Assembly (NCBI RefSeq): GCF_022549675.1
Contig: NZ_JAKZGR010000013.1
Location: 62,001-126,000, forward strand
DNA: 64,000 nt
From: Belliella kenyensis
Lineage (GTDB): Bacteria > Bacteroidota > Bacteroidia > Cytophagales > Cyclobacteriaceae
Reading direction: 5' to 3'
A program made the translations under genes and the position numbers. Numbering within the stretch: position 1 is the first letter of the stretch; each line of letters begins with the position of its first letter. A model generated the notes under the pieces. The model made no database searches. It saw only the letters and a list, made by a program, of their open reading frames with translations, and was not told the DNA's origin. Positions 45,166-53,173 of the stretch are shown in pieces.

Positions 45166-46257
45166 TCAATCACCAAAAGACATACCCATAGCTTTGGCTG
45201 CTCTCACCAAGAAGCCTCCTTTATCCACAAAATTATAATCCTTTACAGCTTCTTCTAAACTTACAGAACAATAATCATTGTTTTTGAAGGATACCATTTG
45301 TCCAAAAGCTCCTTCTTTTACCAAATCAAAAGCTTTCACTCCAAACATCGTTGCTAGTACGCGATCATAACTGACAGGAGTACCTCCACGCTGGATATGG
45401 CCTAATACAGTTTCCCTAATCTCTGGCTTGCATCCAGCTGCTTTCAACTCTTGAGACAATTGAAAAGCAACACCTCCGAGTCTAAGGTGCTCCGAGACAG
45501 TTTCTCTAGCAGTGCCAAAAACTTGACCATCTTGAGCCTTGGCACCTTCTGCTATGACAATATTGACAAAGCCTCTTCCCTGCTCATACCTACTATCGAT
45601 TTTCTTTTTCACTTTCTGAATGTCATAGGGAATTTCAGGGATAAGGCAAATTTCAGCTCCACCAGCTATGGCTGTATGTAAAGCGATCCATCCTGCATCT
45701 CTGCCCATGACTTCCATGATCATCACCCGATGATGACTTTCTGCCGTAGTGACGAGTTTGTCGAAGCTATCAGTAGCTATCTGCACTGCTGTCTGAAATC
45801 CAAAAGTAGTATCCGTAGCTGAAAGGTCATTATCGATGGTTTTTGGAACTCCTATAATAGGTACACCAAGTTTAAACAATGCATTAGAGATTTTCTGCGA
45901 ACCATCTCCACCGATATTTATTACAGCATCAAAGCCTAATTCTTTAATCTTCGCCGCCAAGCTCTCAGTTCTATCTTCAAAAATAATATTGCCATTCTCA
46001 TCCTGTACAGGAAATTGTAAAGGATTTCCTTTATTCGTCGTTTTCAATATTGTACCACCTTTGACATGAATGCCACCAACAATTGATTTCTTAAGCTTTA
46101 TGATCTGTGGAGGATCACTCATGACGCCATTGAATGCCTCAATACTTCCATATACTTCCCATTCTTTGGATTTCTTTGCTGCTTTAAAAATGCCTCTGAT
46201 GACAGCGTTCAGCCCAGGGCAATCACCACCTCCGGTACATACAAGTAATTTTTTCAT
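45166..46257 (-). CDS. pfkA: 6-phosphofructokinase, mixed-residue (group III) type, probably ATP-dependent
   Basis: The 363-residue enzyme has CTGGGDCPGLNA for nucleotide binding, GGDGS (116-120), the catalytic TIDND (140-144), MEVMGRDAGW, and IPEIPY. The two donor-choosing positions are informative: G119 (E. coli Gly104) is the ATP-type residue, while K139 (E. coli Gly124) is the lysine common in PPi-dependent enzymes. Enzymes with this Gly/Lys pair, such as trypanosomal and some actinobacterial PFKs, are ATP-dependent. The length (longer than the 320-residue E. coli type) also fits this group. It is divergent from the M28 peptidase gene. Confidence 0.9.
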   Translation of the reverse strand: MKKLLVCTGGGDCPGLNAVIRGIFKAAKKSKEWEVYGSIEAFNGVMSDPPQIIKLKKSIVGGIHVKGGTILKTTNKGNPLQFPVQDENGNIIFEDRTESLAAKIKELGFDAVINIGGDGSQKISNALFKLGVPIIGVPKTIDNDLSATDTTFGFQTAVQIATDSFDKLVTTAESHHRVMIMEVMGRDAGWIALHTAIAGGAEICLIPEIPYDIQKVKKKIDSRYEQGRGFVNIVIAEGAKAQDGQVFGTARETVSEHLRLGGVAFQLSQELKAAGCKPEIRETVLGHIQRGGTPVSYDRVLATMFGVKAFDLVKEGAFGQMVSFKNNDYCSVSLEEAVKDYNFVDKGGFLVRAAKAMGMSFGD

Positions 46258-46336
46258 CTTAATAAAATATATTTTAGCCGATTATAGTATTTCTGTGTAG
46301 ATATAAAGATAGCTTGGATATATTTGTTTTCCACTG

Positions 46337-48466
46337 ATGACAAAAAAATTAATGAAAATATTACACTTTGTAAGTCTGCTAATCGGGATTGGGATGACCA
46401 ATGCTGCCTTTGCTCAGAAAATTGAAGGCTTTTCTCAGAGATCTACTGAAGATCAACTTAGCATAGAGAAAGAATTTTTAGAATTGGTTGATTTCAAGAG
46501 GTTCAAAACTCATCTAACGGCCATCACATCAGACCCTCATCCTGCTGGCTCTGCTGCCAATGAAAAAGTTAAAGATTATTTGGTAGAAAGCATGAAAGGA
46601 TCGGGCTGGGATGTAAAAATACACCCTTACGATGTATACTTATCACAGAATCCAGGGGAATCCATTGTAGAGATCGTATTGCCTAAAAGAATACCACTCA
46701 ATCAGCAGGAAGATGTATTGACAGAAGATCCATTTTCTTCTCACCCCAACCTAGGTAAAGGCTGGAACGCATTCTCTGGAAGCGGAGATGTGACGGCAGA
46801 GGTGGTGTATGCCAACTATGGCACTAAGGCTGATTTTGAAAAACTTAAAGCTTTAGGTATTGATGTGAAAGGAAAAATCGTGTTGGCGAGGTACGGTGGT
46901 AATTTCAGAGGATTCAAAGCAAAATTTGCAGAAGAAGCTGGAGCAGCAGGGCTTTTGATATATACAGACCCAGGGGATTCAGGATATATGAGGGGCCTTA
47001 CCTACCCTTCGGGCATTTATTACAATGAAACTTCCATACAAAGAGGTTCTTTGCTTACTGTCGATTGGACTGGAGATGCTTTGACCCCTTTTGAGCCAGC
47101 ATTACCGCTAGACGCTAAGCAAAAGATCAAAAGGCTAGACCCAAAAGATGTTGGGCTTCATACTATTCCGGTCACTGCCATCCCATATGGATCTGCAAGA
47201 CTGATTTTAGAAAAAATGAAAGGATCACCCGTGCCAGCAGGTTGGCAAGGGGGACTTCCATTCACTTACAGACTAGAAGGTGATCAAAACCTACAAGTCA
47301 GGCTAAAAGTAGAGCAAAAACGTGAATTCGTAAGAGCTAATAATGTGATAGGAACACTCAAAGGATCAGAATTACCAGATGAATGGATCATCTTAGGATG
47401 TCACTACGATGCATGGTCTTTCGGATCTACAGATCCAAATAGTGGTACAGCTATGCTTTTGGCTTTGAGTGAATCACTCGGAAAAATGGCAAAAGAAGGC
47501 AATATTCCTAAGAGATCCATCTTGATAGCCCATTGGGATGCAGAGGAACATGGTGTCATTGGTTCGACAGAATGGGTGGAACAGTTTCGTGATGAATTGC
47601 AAACCAAAGCTGTGGCCTATATCAACTTGGATGCAGCTGTATCAGGAAGGAATTTTGGCATGTCTTCTTCTCCTACATTAAAAAATCTAATCGTAGAAGC
47701 TTCAAAAGCGGTGAATTTTCCCGATTCTTCTAAAACTGTGTATGAAGTATGGACCAAAGACAAAGAAGAACCTTCTATAGGAAACCTAGGAGGTGGATCT
47801 GATCACATTGCTTTCTATATGCATGCAGGAATTCCTTCCCTTAGCGGAGGAGCAAGCGGACCGACACTTTATCATACCAACTATGATAACCTTTATTTCT
47901 ATGAAAAATTTGCTGACCCAAGTTTCAAAATGGGTGGAATGATGGAGCAAGTAGTTGGTATTATGACATTGAGATTGGCAAATGCCCCTATTATTCCTTA
48001 CCAAATCAGCAGATATTCAAGGGATCTAAAAATTCATTTCACCAATGCCAATGAACAAATCAGAAAGTTTGACAGCAACTTCTCAGGTTTTCAAAGAGTT
48101 CAGCAATCTTTGGAAGCTTTAGAAGAAACACAATTAGAGCTGGAAAAAATCATGTCCGACTTTCTAACTGAAAATAATGTAGATAACAAAAAGGCCTTGA
48201 AAGATGTCAACAAGATCCTTTTAAGTTTGGAGAAATCATTCTTAGATCCAAAGGGAATGTATTTTGGATCATGGTACAGATCGATTTATGCATCCAATGA
48301 TCCTTTTAGTGGCTATGCTTCATGGATTCTCCCAGGACTTCAATATGAAATAGAGTTAAAATCTTCTGAACGTTTGGACGAATGGGATATCCGATATGCT
48401 ACAGCCATAGAAGACCTTCGAAACAAATTAAAAAATTTAATAAAATTGATTCATGTGGTGGGTTGA
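46337..48466 (+). CDS. Exported M28-family metallopeptidase (glutamate carboxypeptidase II-like)
   Basis: The 709-residue protein has a signal peptide (FVSLLIGIGMTNAAFAQ), an M28 N-terminal part (HLTAITSDPHPAGSAAN), a PA domain (about 140-260, with GKIVLARYGGNFRGFKAKFAEEAGA; residues 185-210), the zinc-dependent core and a TFR-dimer-like C-terminal helical domain. Ligands are visible in GCHYDAW (His, Asp), DAEEHG (catalytic Glu and ligand Glu), INLDA and SDHIAF. The family includes NAALADase-type carboxypeptidases releasing C-terminal Glu or Asp. The stop codon TGA (48464-48466) lies inside the first unit of an octamer repeat tract, so the last residues (HVVG) border it and could vary if the tract slips. 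Confidence 0.92.
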   Translation: MTKKLMKILHFVSLLIGIGMTNAAFAQKIEGFSQRSTEDQLSIEKEFLELVDFKRFKTHLTAITSDPHPAGSAANEKVKDYLVESMKGSGWDVKIHPYDVYLSQNPGESIVEIVLPKRIPLNQQEDVLTEDPFSSHPNLGKGWNAFSGSGDVTAEVVYANYGTKADFEKLKALGIDVKGKIVLARYGGNFRGFKAKFAEEAGAAGLLIYTDPGDSGYMRGLTYPSGIYYNETSIQRGSLLTVDWTGDALTPFEPALPLDAKQKIKRLDPKDVGLHTIPVTAIPYGSARLILEKMKGSPVPAGWQGGLPFTYRLEGDQNLQVRLKVEQKREFVRANNVIGTLKGSELPDEWIILGCHYDAWSFGSTDPNSGTAMLLALSESLGKMAKEGNIPKRSILIAHWDAEEHGVIGSTEWVEQFRDELQTKAVAYINLDAAVSGRNFGMSSSPTLKNLIVEASKAVNFPDSSKTVYEVWTKDKEEPSIGNLGGGSDHIAFYMHAGIPSLSGGASGPTLYHTNYDNLYFYEKFADPSFKMGGMMEQVVGIMTLRLANAPIIPYQISRYSRDLKIHFTNANEQIRKFDSNFSGFQRVQQSLEALEETQLELEKIMSDFLTENNVDNKKALKDVNKILLSLEKSFLDPKGMYFGSWYRSIYASNDPFSGYASWILPGLQYEIELKSSERLDEWDIRYATAIEDLRNKLKNLIKLIHVVG

Positions 48467-48638
48467 AGGATTGAAGGATTGAAGGGTTGAAGGGTTGAAG
48501 GGTTGAAGGATTGAAGGATTGAAGGATTGAAGGGTTGAAGGGTTGAAGGGATGGAGGGATGGAGGGGTGAAGGATTGAAGGGGTGGAGGGTTGAAGGATT
48601 GATGGGTTGAAGGGTTGGAGGGTTGAAGGGGTGAAGGG
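48463..48638 (+). repeat. Octamer minisatellite, 22 units of TTGAAGGR
   Basis: Twenty-two head-to-tail 8-bp units cover 176 bases. The consensus is TTGAAGGG or TTGAAGGA; variants include ATGGAGGG, GTGAAGGA, GTGGAGGG, TTGATGGG and TTGGAGGG. The plus strand of the tract contains no cytosine at all. Variant units cluster in the 3' half (from 48551), while the 5' half is almost pure, as expected if fresh units arise near the gene end. The tract starts inside the stop codon of the M28 gene. Because 8 is not a multiple of 3, it gives spurious long reading frames on the minus strand with an 8-residue period (NPSILQPF-like); these are not genes. Confidence 0.95.
48532..48567 (+). other. G-quadruplex-type motif inside the minisatellite
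   Basis: Five G-runs (48532-48534, 48540-48542, 48548-48550, 48556-48558, 48564-48567) are each separated by exactly 5 nt, satisfying the G3N1-7 four-times rule on the plus strand. The motif would also occur in the 3' UTR of the peptidase transcript. Confidence 0.6.
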
Positions 48639-48880
48639 GAAATATTGAAGTGTCATATGACAGCAATTAATCTATTATTTTGACTATTAGGGAAATGATT
48701 TTATGAATAGATGCAATAAGAGACGATGGGATTTAGGAACTATCTTCTTTTTGAAAATAGGTTAGTTGGTAAGTGATGTATGTGATTAGAAACAATAAGC
48801 TAAGTAAGCTAAATCGAAAATTTCTAGGGGTATTTGTGAAGTTCTTTAATTTCAGATTTCAAAAAAAAAATTATCAGCAA
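48639..48880. other. Non-coding stretch between the minisatellite and alkB
   Basis: About 240 bases with frequent stops in all frames, ending in an A-run before the alkB stop. Together with the repeat tract this makes a gene-free gap of 414 bases. I see no terminator for either convergent gene. Confidence 0.45.
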
Positions 48881-49507
48881 TTAAATTTTTTGATCATTAT
48901 TTTTCACTATAGTTCTGAAGGTTAAGTTAATCCGTGGACTATACACAGTTTTGGTTGGAGGTAGTCGGTGTAGCCAATGGCTTTGAGTAGTACCTTTCAT
49001 CACGAGTAGACTGCCATGCTCCAATATCATGGATACTACTTCTTTGGAATCTTTGTGTTTGAATGCAAATTTTCTTTCAGCTCCAAAACTCACAGAACCA
49101 ATGGTCCCATTTTTTTTCAAATCTTTCTCTCCATCGCTATGCCAAGCCATGCCTTCTTCTCCACTGTGGTACAGATTTAGTAGGCAAGAGTTATAAGTTT
49201 CTCCTGATACTTCTTCAATCTTTTTTTTCAGCCGCAACAAAGAATCAGTCCATAAAAGCGCTTTTTTGGTGACTTTGGAATAAGTGTATTCAAAAGGCTC
49301 ATCGCCATACCAAGCCACCTTTCTTTTGGTAATGATTCGCTTGCCATAGATCAAAGCTTCATCATTCTTCCAATCGATATTGTGCCACAATTCATCAAAA
49401 TAATCTTTGGCTTCTTCAAAGGTGAAAATTTTCCCATAGTAAAAAACTTCCCCATCTTTAGGCAAACAGTTTTTAGAAATATCTCTTTGATTTCCAAACA
49501 AATCCAT
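48881..49507 (-). CDS. alkB: AlkB-type 2-oxoglutarate/Fe(II)-dependent DNA demethylase
   Basis: The 208-residue protein has all AlkB active-site residues: iron ligands His123 and Asp125 in AWHSDGE and His180 in HWLHRLP, and the 2-oxoglutarate-binding Arg192 and Arg198 in PRINLTFR. NLYHSGEEGM and GSVSFGAERKF are further family marks. It should oxidatively remove methyl groups such as 1-methyladenine and 3-methylcytosine from DNA or RNA. Length and motif spacing resemble the ALKBH2/3-like bacterial group. No ada gene is nearby, and the gene stands alone. Confidence 0.94.
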   Translation of the reverse strand: MDLFGNQRDISKNCLPKDGEVFYYGKIFTFEEAKDYFDELWHNIDWKNDEALIYGKRIITKRKVAWYGDEPFEYTYSKVTKKALLWTDSLLRLKKKIEEVSGETYNSCLLNLYHSGEEGMAWHSDGEKDLKKNGTIGSVSFGAERKFAFKHKDSKEVVSMILEHGSLLVMKGTTQSHWLHRLPPTKTVYSPRINLTFRTIVKNNDQKI

Positions 49508-49775
49508 CTTACAAATTGATTATAAAGGTAAAGAAGCTCATTATCCTTTACTTGATTATTGAAACCTAATAGTATACAAAGCAAATATAGGTGCAAATTG
49601 TTAAAATGAAGATTGGATTAAAATTGTAGTAATTGAACTTTTATGCCTTCACAATCATTTTATATATGCGATTTCCCTTCTGTTTCAATTAATTTAAATG
49701 GTCCAAAAAAGGACAAATTATCCATGCTATAAATTCCAATGAGAGGTTTCTCTAGCCGATTCATTGACTCAAACC

Positions 49776-50783
49776 ATGACAAAAAATACCATATCATATG
49801 CTATCCTTGAGCTAGCACTTGTGCCTCAAGGCGACTCCATAAAAAAGACTTTAAATAACTCCCTCATACTTGCCAAACAAGCTGAGCACTTGGGGTATTC
49901 GAGATTTTGGTTTGCGGAACACCATAATTCAGAGAATATTGGAAGCAGCGCAACTTCTTTGCTCATAGGCTATGTTGCTGAAAACACAAGTAAAATCAAG
50001 GTAGGATCAGGTGGTATAATGCTTCCCAATCATTCTCCACTAATCATTGCAGAGCAGTTTGGCACGCTTGCACATTTGTATCCTAGCCGAATTGACTTAG
50101 GAATAGGAAGAGCACCAGGTACCGATACAGAAACTGCACAAGCCATCAGGTCGGACTTCATGAAAGCTGCTTATGCATTCCCAGAAGAGCTAGAAAAAAT
50201 TCAAAGATATTTTTCAGCAGACAACAAGACATCCAAAGTAAGAGCTACCATAGCCGAAGGAACGGATGTCCCAATTTTCATCTTGGGTTCTAGTACAGAT
50301 AGTGCCCATTTAGCTGCTAAGAAAGGATTACCCTACGCTTTTGCAAGTCATTTTGCTACTTCACACCTGCTCAATGCGCTCAATATTTATCGTAATGAAT
50401 TTCAACCATCCACATTACTTTCGAATCCTTATACGATGGCAGGCGTGAATATCATCATTGCTGATACAGATGAAGAAGCGGAAAGACAGTTTACCACGCT
50501 GATTCGTATGTTTTTGGGTGTGTTGTCTGGCAATCGCCAGGGGCTTCAGCCTCCAGGCGAGATGACTGATGAATTAAGGAGCTTACTATCTCATCCTTCC
50601 GTGGCTCAAATGCTCAAGTATGCATTTGTCGGAAGTAAAGAGACAGTAAAGAAACAGGTGAAAAATTTCCTGAAGGAAACAAAAGTTGATGAGCTAATTG
50701 CCGTCATGAACACGTATCACTTGGAGGACAGGTTAAAATCAGCTGAATATTTTGCTGAGATCATGGGTGAAATCAACCGATAA
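49776..50783 (+). CDS. LLM-class (luciferase-like) flavin-dependent oxidoreductase
   Basis: The 335-residue protein has the bacterial-luciferase-like TIM barrel: SYAILELALVPQGDS, FWFAEHHNSENIGSSATS, KVGSGGIMLPNHSPL and RIDLGIGRAPGTD, all characteristic of the MsnO8/YhbW-type LLM subfamily. FMNH2 and oxygen are the likely cofactors; the substrate is unknown. I choose the ATG at 49776; an in-frame TTG at 49764 would add four residues and has no better ribosome-binding site. A perfect terminator follows. No flavin reductase gene is adjacent. Confidence 0.9.
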   Translation: MTKNTISYAILELALVPQGDSIKKTLNNSLILAKQAEHLGYSRFWFAEHHNSENIGSSATSLLIGYVAENTSKIKVGSGGIMLPNHSPLIIAEQFGTLAHLYPSRIDLGIGRAPGTDTETAQAIRSDFMKAAYAFPEELEKIQRYFSADNKTSKVRATIAEGTDVPIFILGSSTDSAHLAAKKGLPYAFASHFATSHLLNALNIYRNEFQPSTLLSNPYTMAGVNIIIADTDEEAERQFTTLIRMFLGVLSGNRQGLQPPGEMTDELRSLLSHPSVAQMLKYAFVGSKETVKKQVKNFLKETKVDELIAVMNTYHLEDRLKSAEYFAEIMGEINR

Positions 50784-50787
50784 AAAT

Positions 50788-50816
50788 AAATAGACCTGCA
50801 AATTGCAGGTCTATTT
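50788..50816. terminator. Bidirectional terminator
   Basis: AAATAGACCTGCA and TGCAGGTCTATTT form a perfect 13-bp stem with a 3-nt loop between the convergent LLM and lipoprotein genes. Confidence 0.9.
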
Positions 50817-50828
50817 AAGTATCAAATT

Positions 50829-51014
50829 TTAGTTCAGAGTGTCACGTTCCATCTCCATTTCTTCCAACTCCTCGATGGTCTCATTGGTGTAAGTGGTGTC
50901 TTCGTACACTTCTGGTTCTTCTGGTTCGAGAAGGGTATCTTCTGTGGTTTTGTTACCACATGATGCTAATGTAGCCATCCCGGCCAAAAGCATCCATGCA
51001 AATAATTGTTTCAT
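50829..51014 (-). CDS. Small acidic lipoprotein
   Basis: This 61-residue product has a lipoprotein signal (MKQLFAWMLLAGMATLASCG) whose Cys19 should be lipidated. The mature part of about 42 residues is strongly acidic, with Glu-rich runs such as EPEEPEVYED and EELEEMEMERD, and probably unstructured. I do not recognise the family. Its size and lipobox make it a likely real gene even though it is short. It lies downstream of the PUL on the same strand, separated by 130 bases. Confidence 0.7.
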   Translation of the reverse strand: MKQLFAWMLLAGMATLASCGNKTTEDTLLEPEEPEVYEDTTYTNETIEELEEMEMERDTLN

Positions 51015-51144
51015 AGTTTGTTGGTTTTAGTCCTTATGGATATATCATATGAAACAAAAGCCATGCTAGAAATACTAAACATCTTAAATTTTACTAATTT
51101 AAATAGTATTTAATCCCAAATTAATCTTATTCATAGAATCAAAT

Positions 51145-53166
51145 TCACTTTCGAAAGTAATTTGAAGTACGACCAAGGGTTAACAACTCCCAGATAGATG
51201 CTACGGTCCAACCAGGTGCAAAAATATCGTTGTAGAAACCCTTTCCATTTTTGCCATAGTCCCATGCAGTATGCTGTACGACTTCCGGATAGTATCCTGG
51301 CTTAGCTATGCCCATCAAGTTGTCTTGATGCGGGAGCAACTGTTCCCTCATAGATGTTCGAATTACTTGAGCAAATGCTGCAAAATCCTTTTCATTGGTC
51401 TCTTCTGCCAACCAATCTAAAACTTCATCAAATTCAAAGATAAATACATCTATGTGGTTGTTTTCTACAGATACATTACCCCATCCCCTACTCTTGAGCC
51501 CAATGTCTCCTAGCATCTGTCCTTGAGCAAAAGGTACGTCCCAGGTGTAGTACCATGACAGTGTAAAGTATGCAGCTTTCTTTGCAAGTTTCACATAATG
51601 ATCTCTTTCTTTTCCTTTGGTAATTTGCGCCATATAATACATCGCTGTGGCTGCGTACAAGGATGCTTCTTTGTCTTCACAATCTGCATCCAAGGTAGAG
51701 GAAAAATAATCCGAAGGGCCTATAATAGCCTCCTCCTGATATTGCACCACTTTTCTGGCTATATCCAAATATTTTTTATCCTTGAAGTACTGATAAGCCA
51801 TTGCCAATGGCAGTACTATAGATGGAGTACTTCCGCCTGTCTCATCTATCACTTGAAGCTTGGTATCGAACTTTCTCGGAAAACTCCCATCGGGCATTTG
51901 TAACTTCATCAAAGCATCGAATAGAGTCCTTACTTTGCTCTCTAGAATGGGATGTGCTCTTTTCATCCTACGCTCATATTGAAGATAAAAGAGCATTGCA
52001 TAGAGTCCTTCAGATTGTCTTCGGATAGAGTAGACATTTGTTTCAGTTCTTTTATCAAAATCGACAACTTCTCTTATCAGTCCATCTTTATTGAAACCAT
52101 TGGCCTCATAGCTTGCAAAGATCGCATGTGCCATGTCCAGCAACTCTTGGTCATGATTAGCTTCTGCAAACTCAAGAGCATTGAATGCATTGAGCAGAAC
52201 TCTTCCGATAAAGCCTATCTCTAATATTCCCGTGGACTCGCAGGAAGCTGTTTCTATATGTACTCCAGAGAAACCTTTTAGCGTTTCGAAATCAACATAA
52301 GAGGATTTGAAATATTTCACCAATTCTTTCTTGATTTCTAGATCAGTAAATTTTTGATCTCTCAGTGGAACAGGGGTCAATATATCATAACTGTGATGCC
52401 AAATCGAAGCAACAAAATCAGAGTAGTCTTTGCTTTCATGCTTTTGGATTCGATAATTCAAGGTTCGTTTTTGACCTTTTCCAAGCTTGGAAAATGCTGT
52501 AACAGGCTCTACAAGTGTCAGCTTCCTGATATATGTGTAAGGATGCTCTGCATGTGGGTAGGCAAACTCGAGATAAGTATAGTCTCCATTTTTTCCAAAT
52601 CCTAAAGCTCCCAAATCAGAATCCCCAGAAAGAATCACCTCGCCAGAGTCATGAGTAGTCAAAGCTGTCGTAAGTATATCATCCATACGTATCAAGCTGT
52701 AGCCATATTGTCTACTTGGGTCAAAGACACTGACCAAAGGCGTACTCAGTCTATCCTCTCTTATCAGCCAATTTGTAGATTCCCTCACAGAAGGTGCATT
52801 ATCTGGAGATCTCAAGTTTTTACGATACCAGTATCCTGGGAGAAGTATCATTCCTGGATCATATGCTATATCTTCAAATTGGATTTTTGAAGAAAAATTA
52901 AAATAGACATTTTCTTTAGCAACAATATCAATCTTTATATCAGCATAATCTGCTTCATTACTGACTTGCACTTTTATATCCAAAGGAACATCATCATTTG
53001 CGGGGTAACTTCCTGTATTATCTAACTTTATGGTGATACTTGATGAGGGGTTTCCTGGCTTTAGCAATTTCAACTCATAGGTTGCTTCATTGTATTGAAA
53101 TGCATGAAGCTTAATACCCAAAGTACAAAACACCAGTAGTATAAGAATTGGTAATTTCATTTTCAT
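51145..53166 (-). CDS. Predicted exported (alpha/alpha)6-barrel protein of the PUL, unclassified putative glycosidase
   Basis: The 673-residue protein has a signal peptide (LPILILLVFCTLGIKLHAF), a beta-rich N-terminal domain (about 25-255) and a C-terminal domain of repeated helix pairs (about 275-670), with features like DGLIREVVD, QMPDGSFPRKFD, SLYAATAMYYMAQ and WGNVSVENNHIDVFIFEFDEV. This domain order, beta-sandwich then alpha/alpha toroid, is common among glycoside hydrolases and polysaccharide lyases, but I cannot assign a CAZy family. Acidic residues in the barrel (for example the DADCEDKE stretch) could be catalytic. It lies 8 bases downstream of the GH43 gene, in the same operon as susCD, so it should act on the same glycan. 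Confidence 0.7.
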   Translation of the reverse strand: MKMKLPILILLVFCTLGIKLHAFQYNEATYELKLLKPGNPSSSITIKLDNTGSYPANDDVPLDIKVQVSNEADYADIKIDIVAKENVYFNFSSKIQFEDIAYDPGMILLPGYWYRKNLRSPDNAPSVRESTNWLIREDRLSTPLVSVFDPSRQYGYSLIRMDDILTTALTTHDSGEVILSGDSDLGALGFGKNGDYTYLEFAYPHAEHPYTYIRKLTLVEPVTAFSKLGKGQKRTLNYRIQKHESKDYSDFVASIWHHSYDILTPVPLRDQKFTDLEIKKELVKYFKSSYVDFETLKGFSGVHIETASCESTGILEIGFIGRVLLNAFNALEFAEANHDQELLDMAHAIFASYEANGFNKDGLIREVVDFDKRTETNVYSIRRQSEGLYAMLFYLQYERRMKRAHPILESKVRTLFDALMKLQMPDGSFPRKFDTKLQVIDETGGSTPSIVLPLAMAYQYFKDKKYLDIARKVVQYQEEAIIGPSDYFSSTLDADCEDKEASLYAATAMYYMAQITKGKERDHYVKLAKKAAYFTLSWYYTWDVPFAQGQMLGDIGLKSRGWGNVSVENNHIDVFIFEFDEVLDWLAEETNEKDFAAFAQVIRTSMREQLLPHQDNLMGIAKPGYYPEVVQHTAWDYGKNGKGFYNDIFAPGWTVASIWELLTLGRTSNYFRK

Positions 53167-53173
53167 AATTTAA

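Noticed and set aside
45166-46257. PPi-dependent phosphofructokinase
   Set aside because: PPi enzymes have Asp at the E. coli 104 position; here it is Gly (GGDGS), so ATP use is more likely despite the PKTIDND lysine.
48399-48666. Two long minus-strand frames encoding Asn-Pro-Ser-x-Leu-Gln repeats
   Set aside because: They are a by-product of the octamer tract read in several frames; 8-bp units give an 8-residue period in every frame. One runs into the M28 coding sequence, and neither has a credible start.
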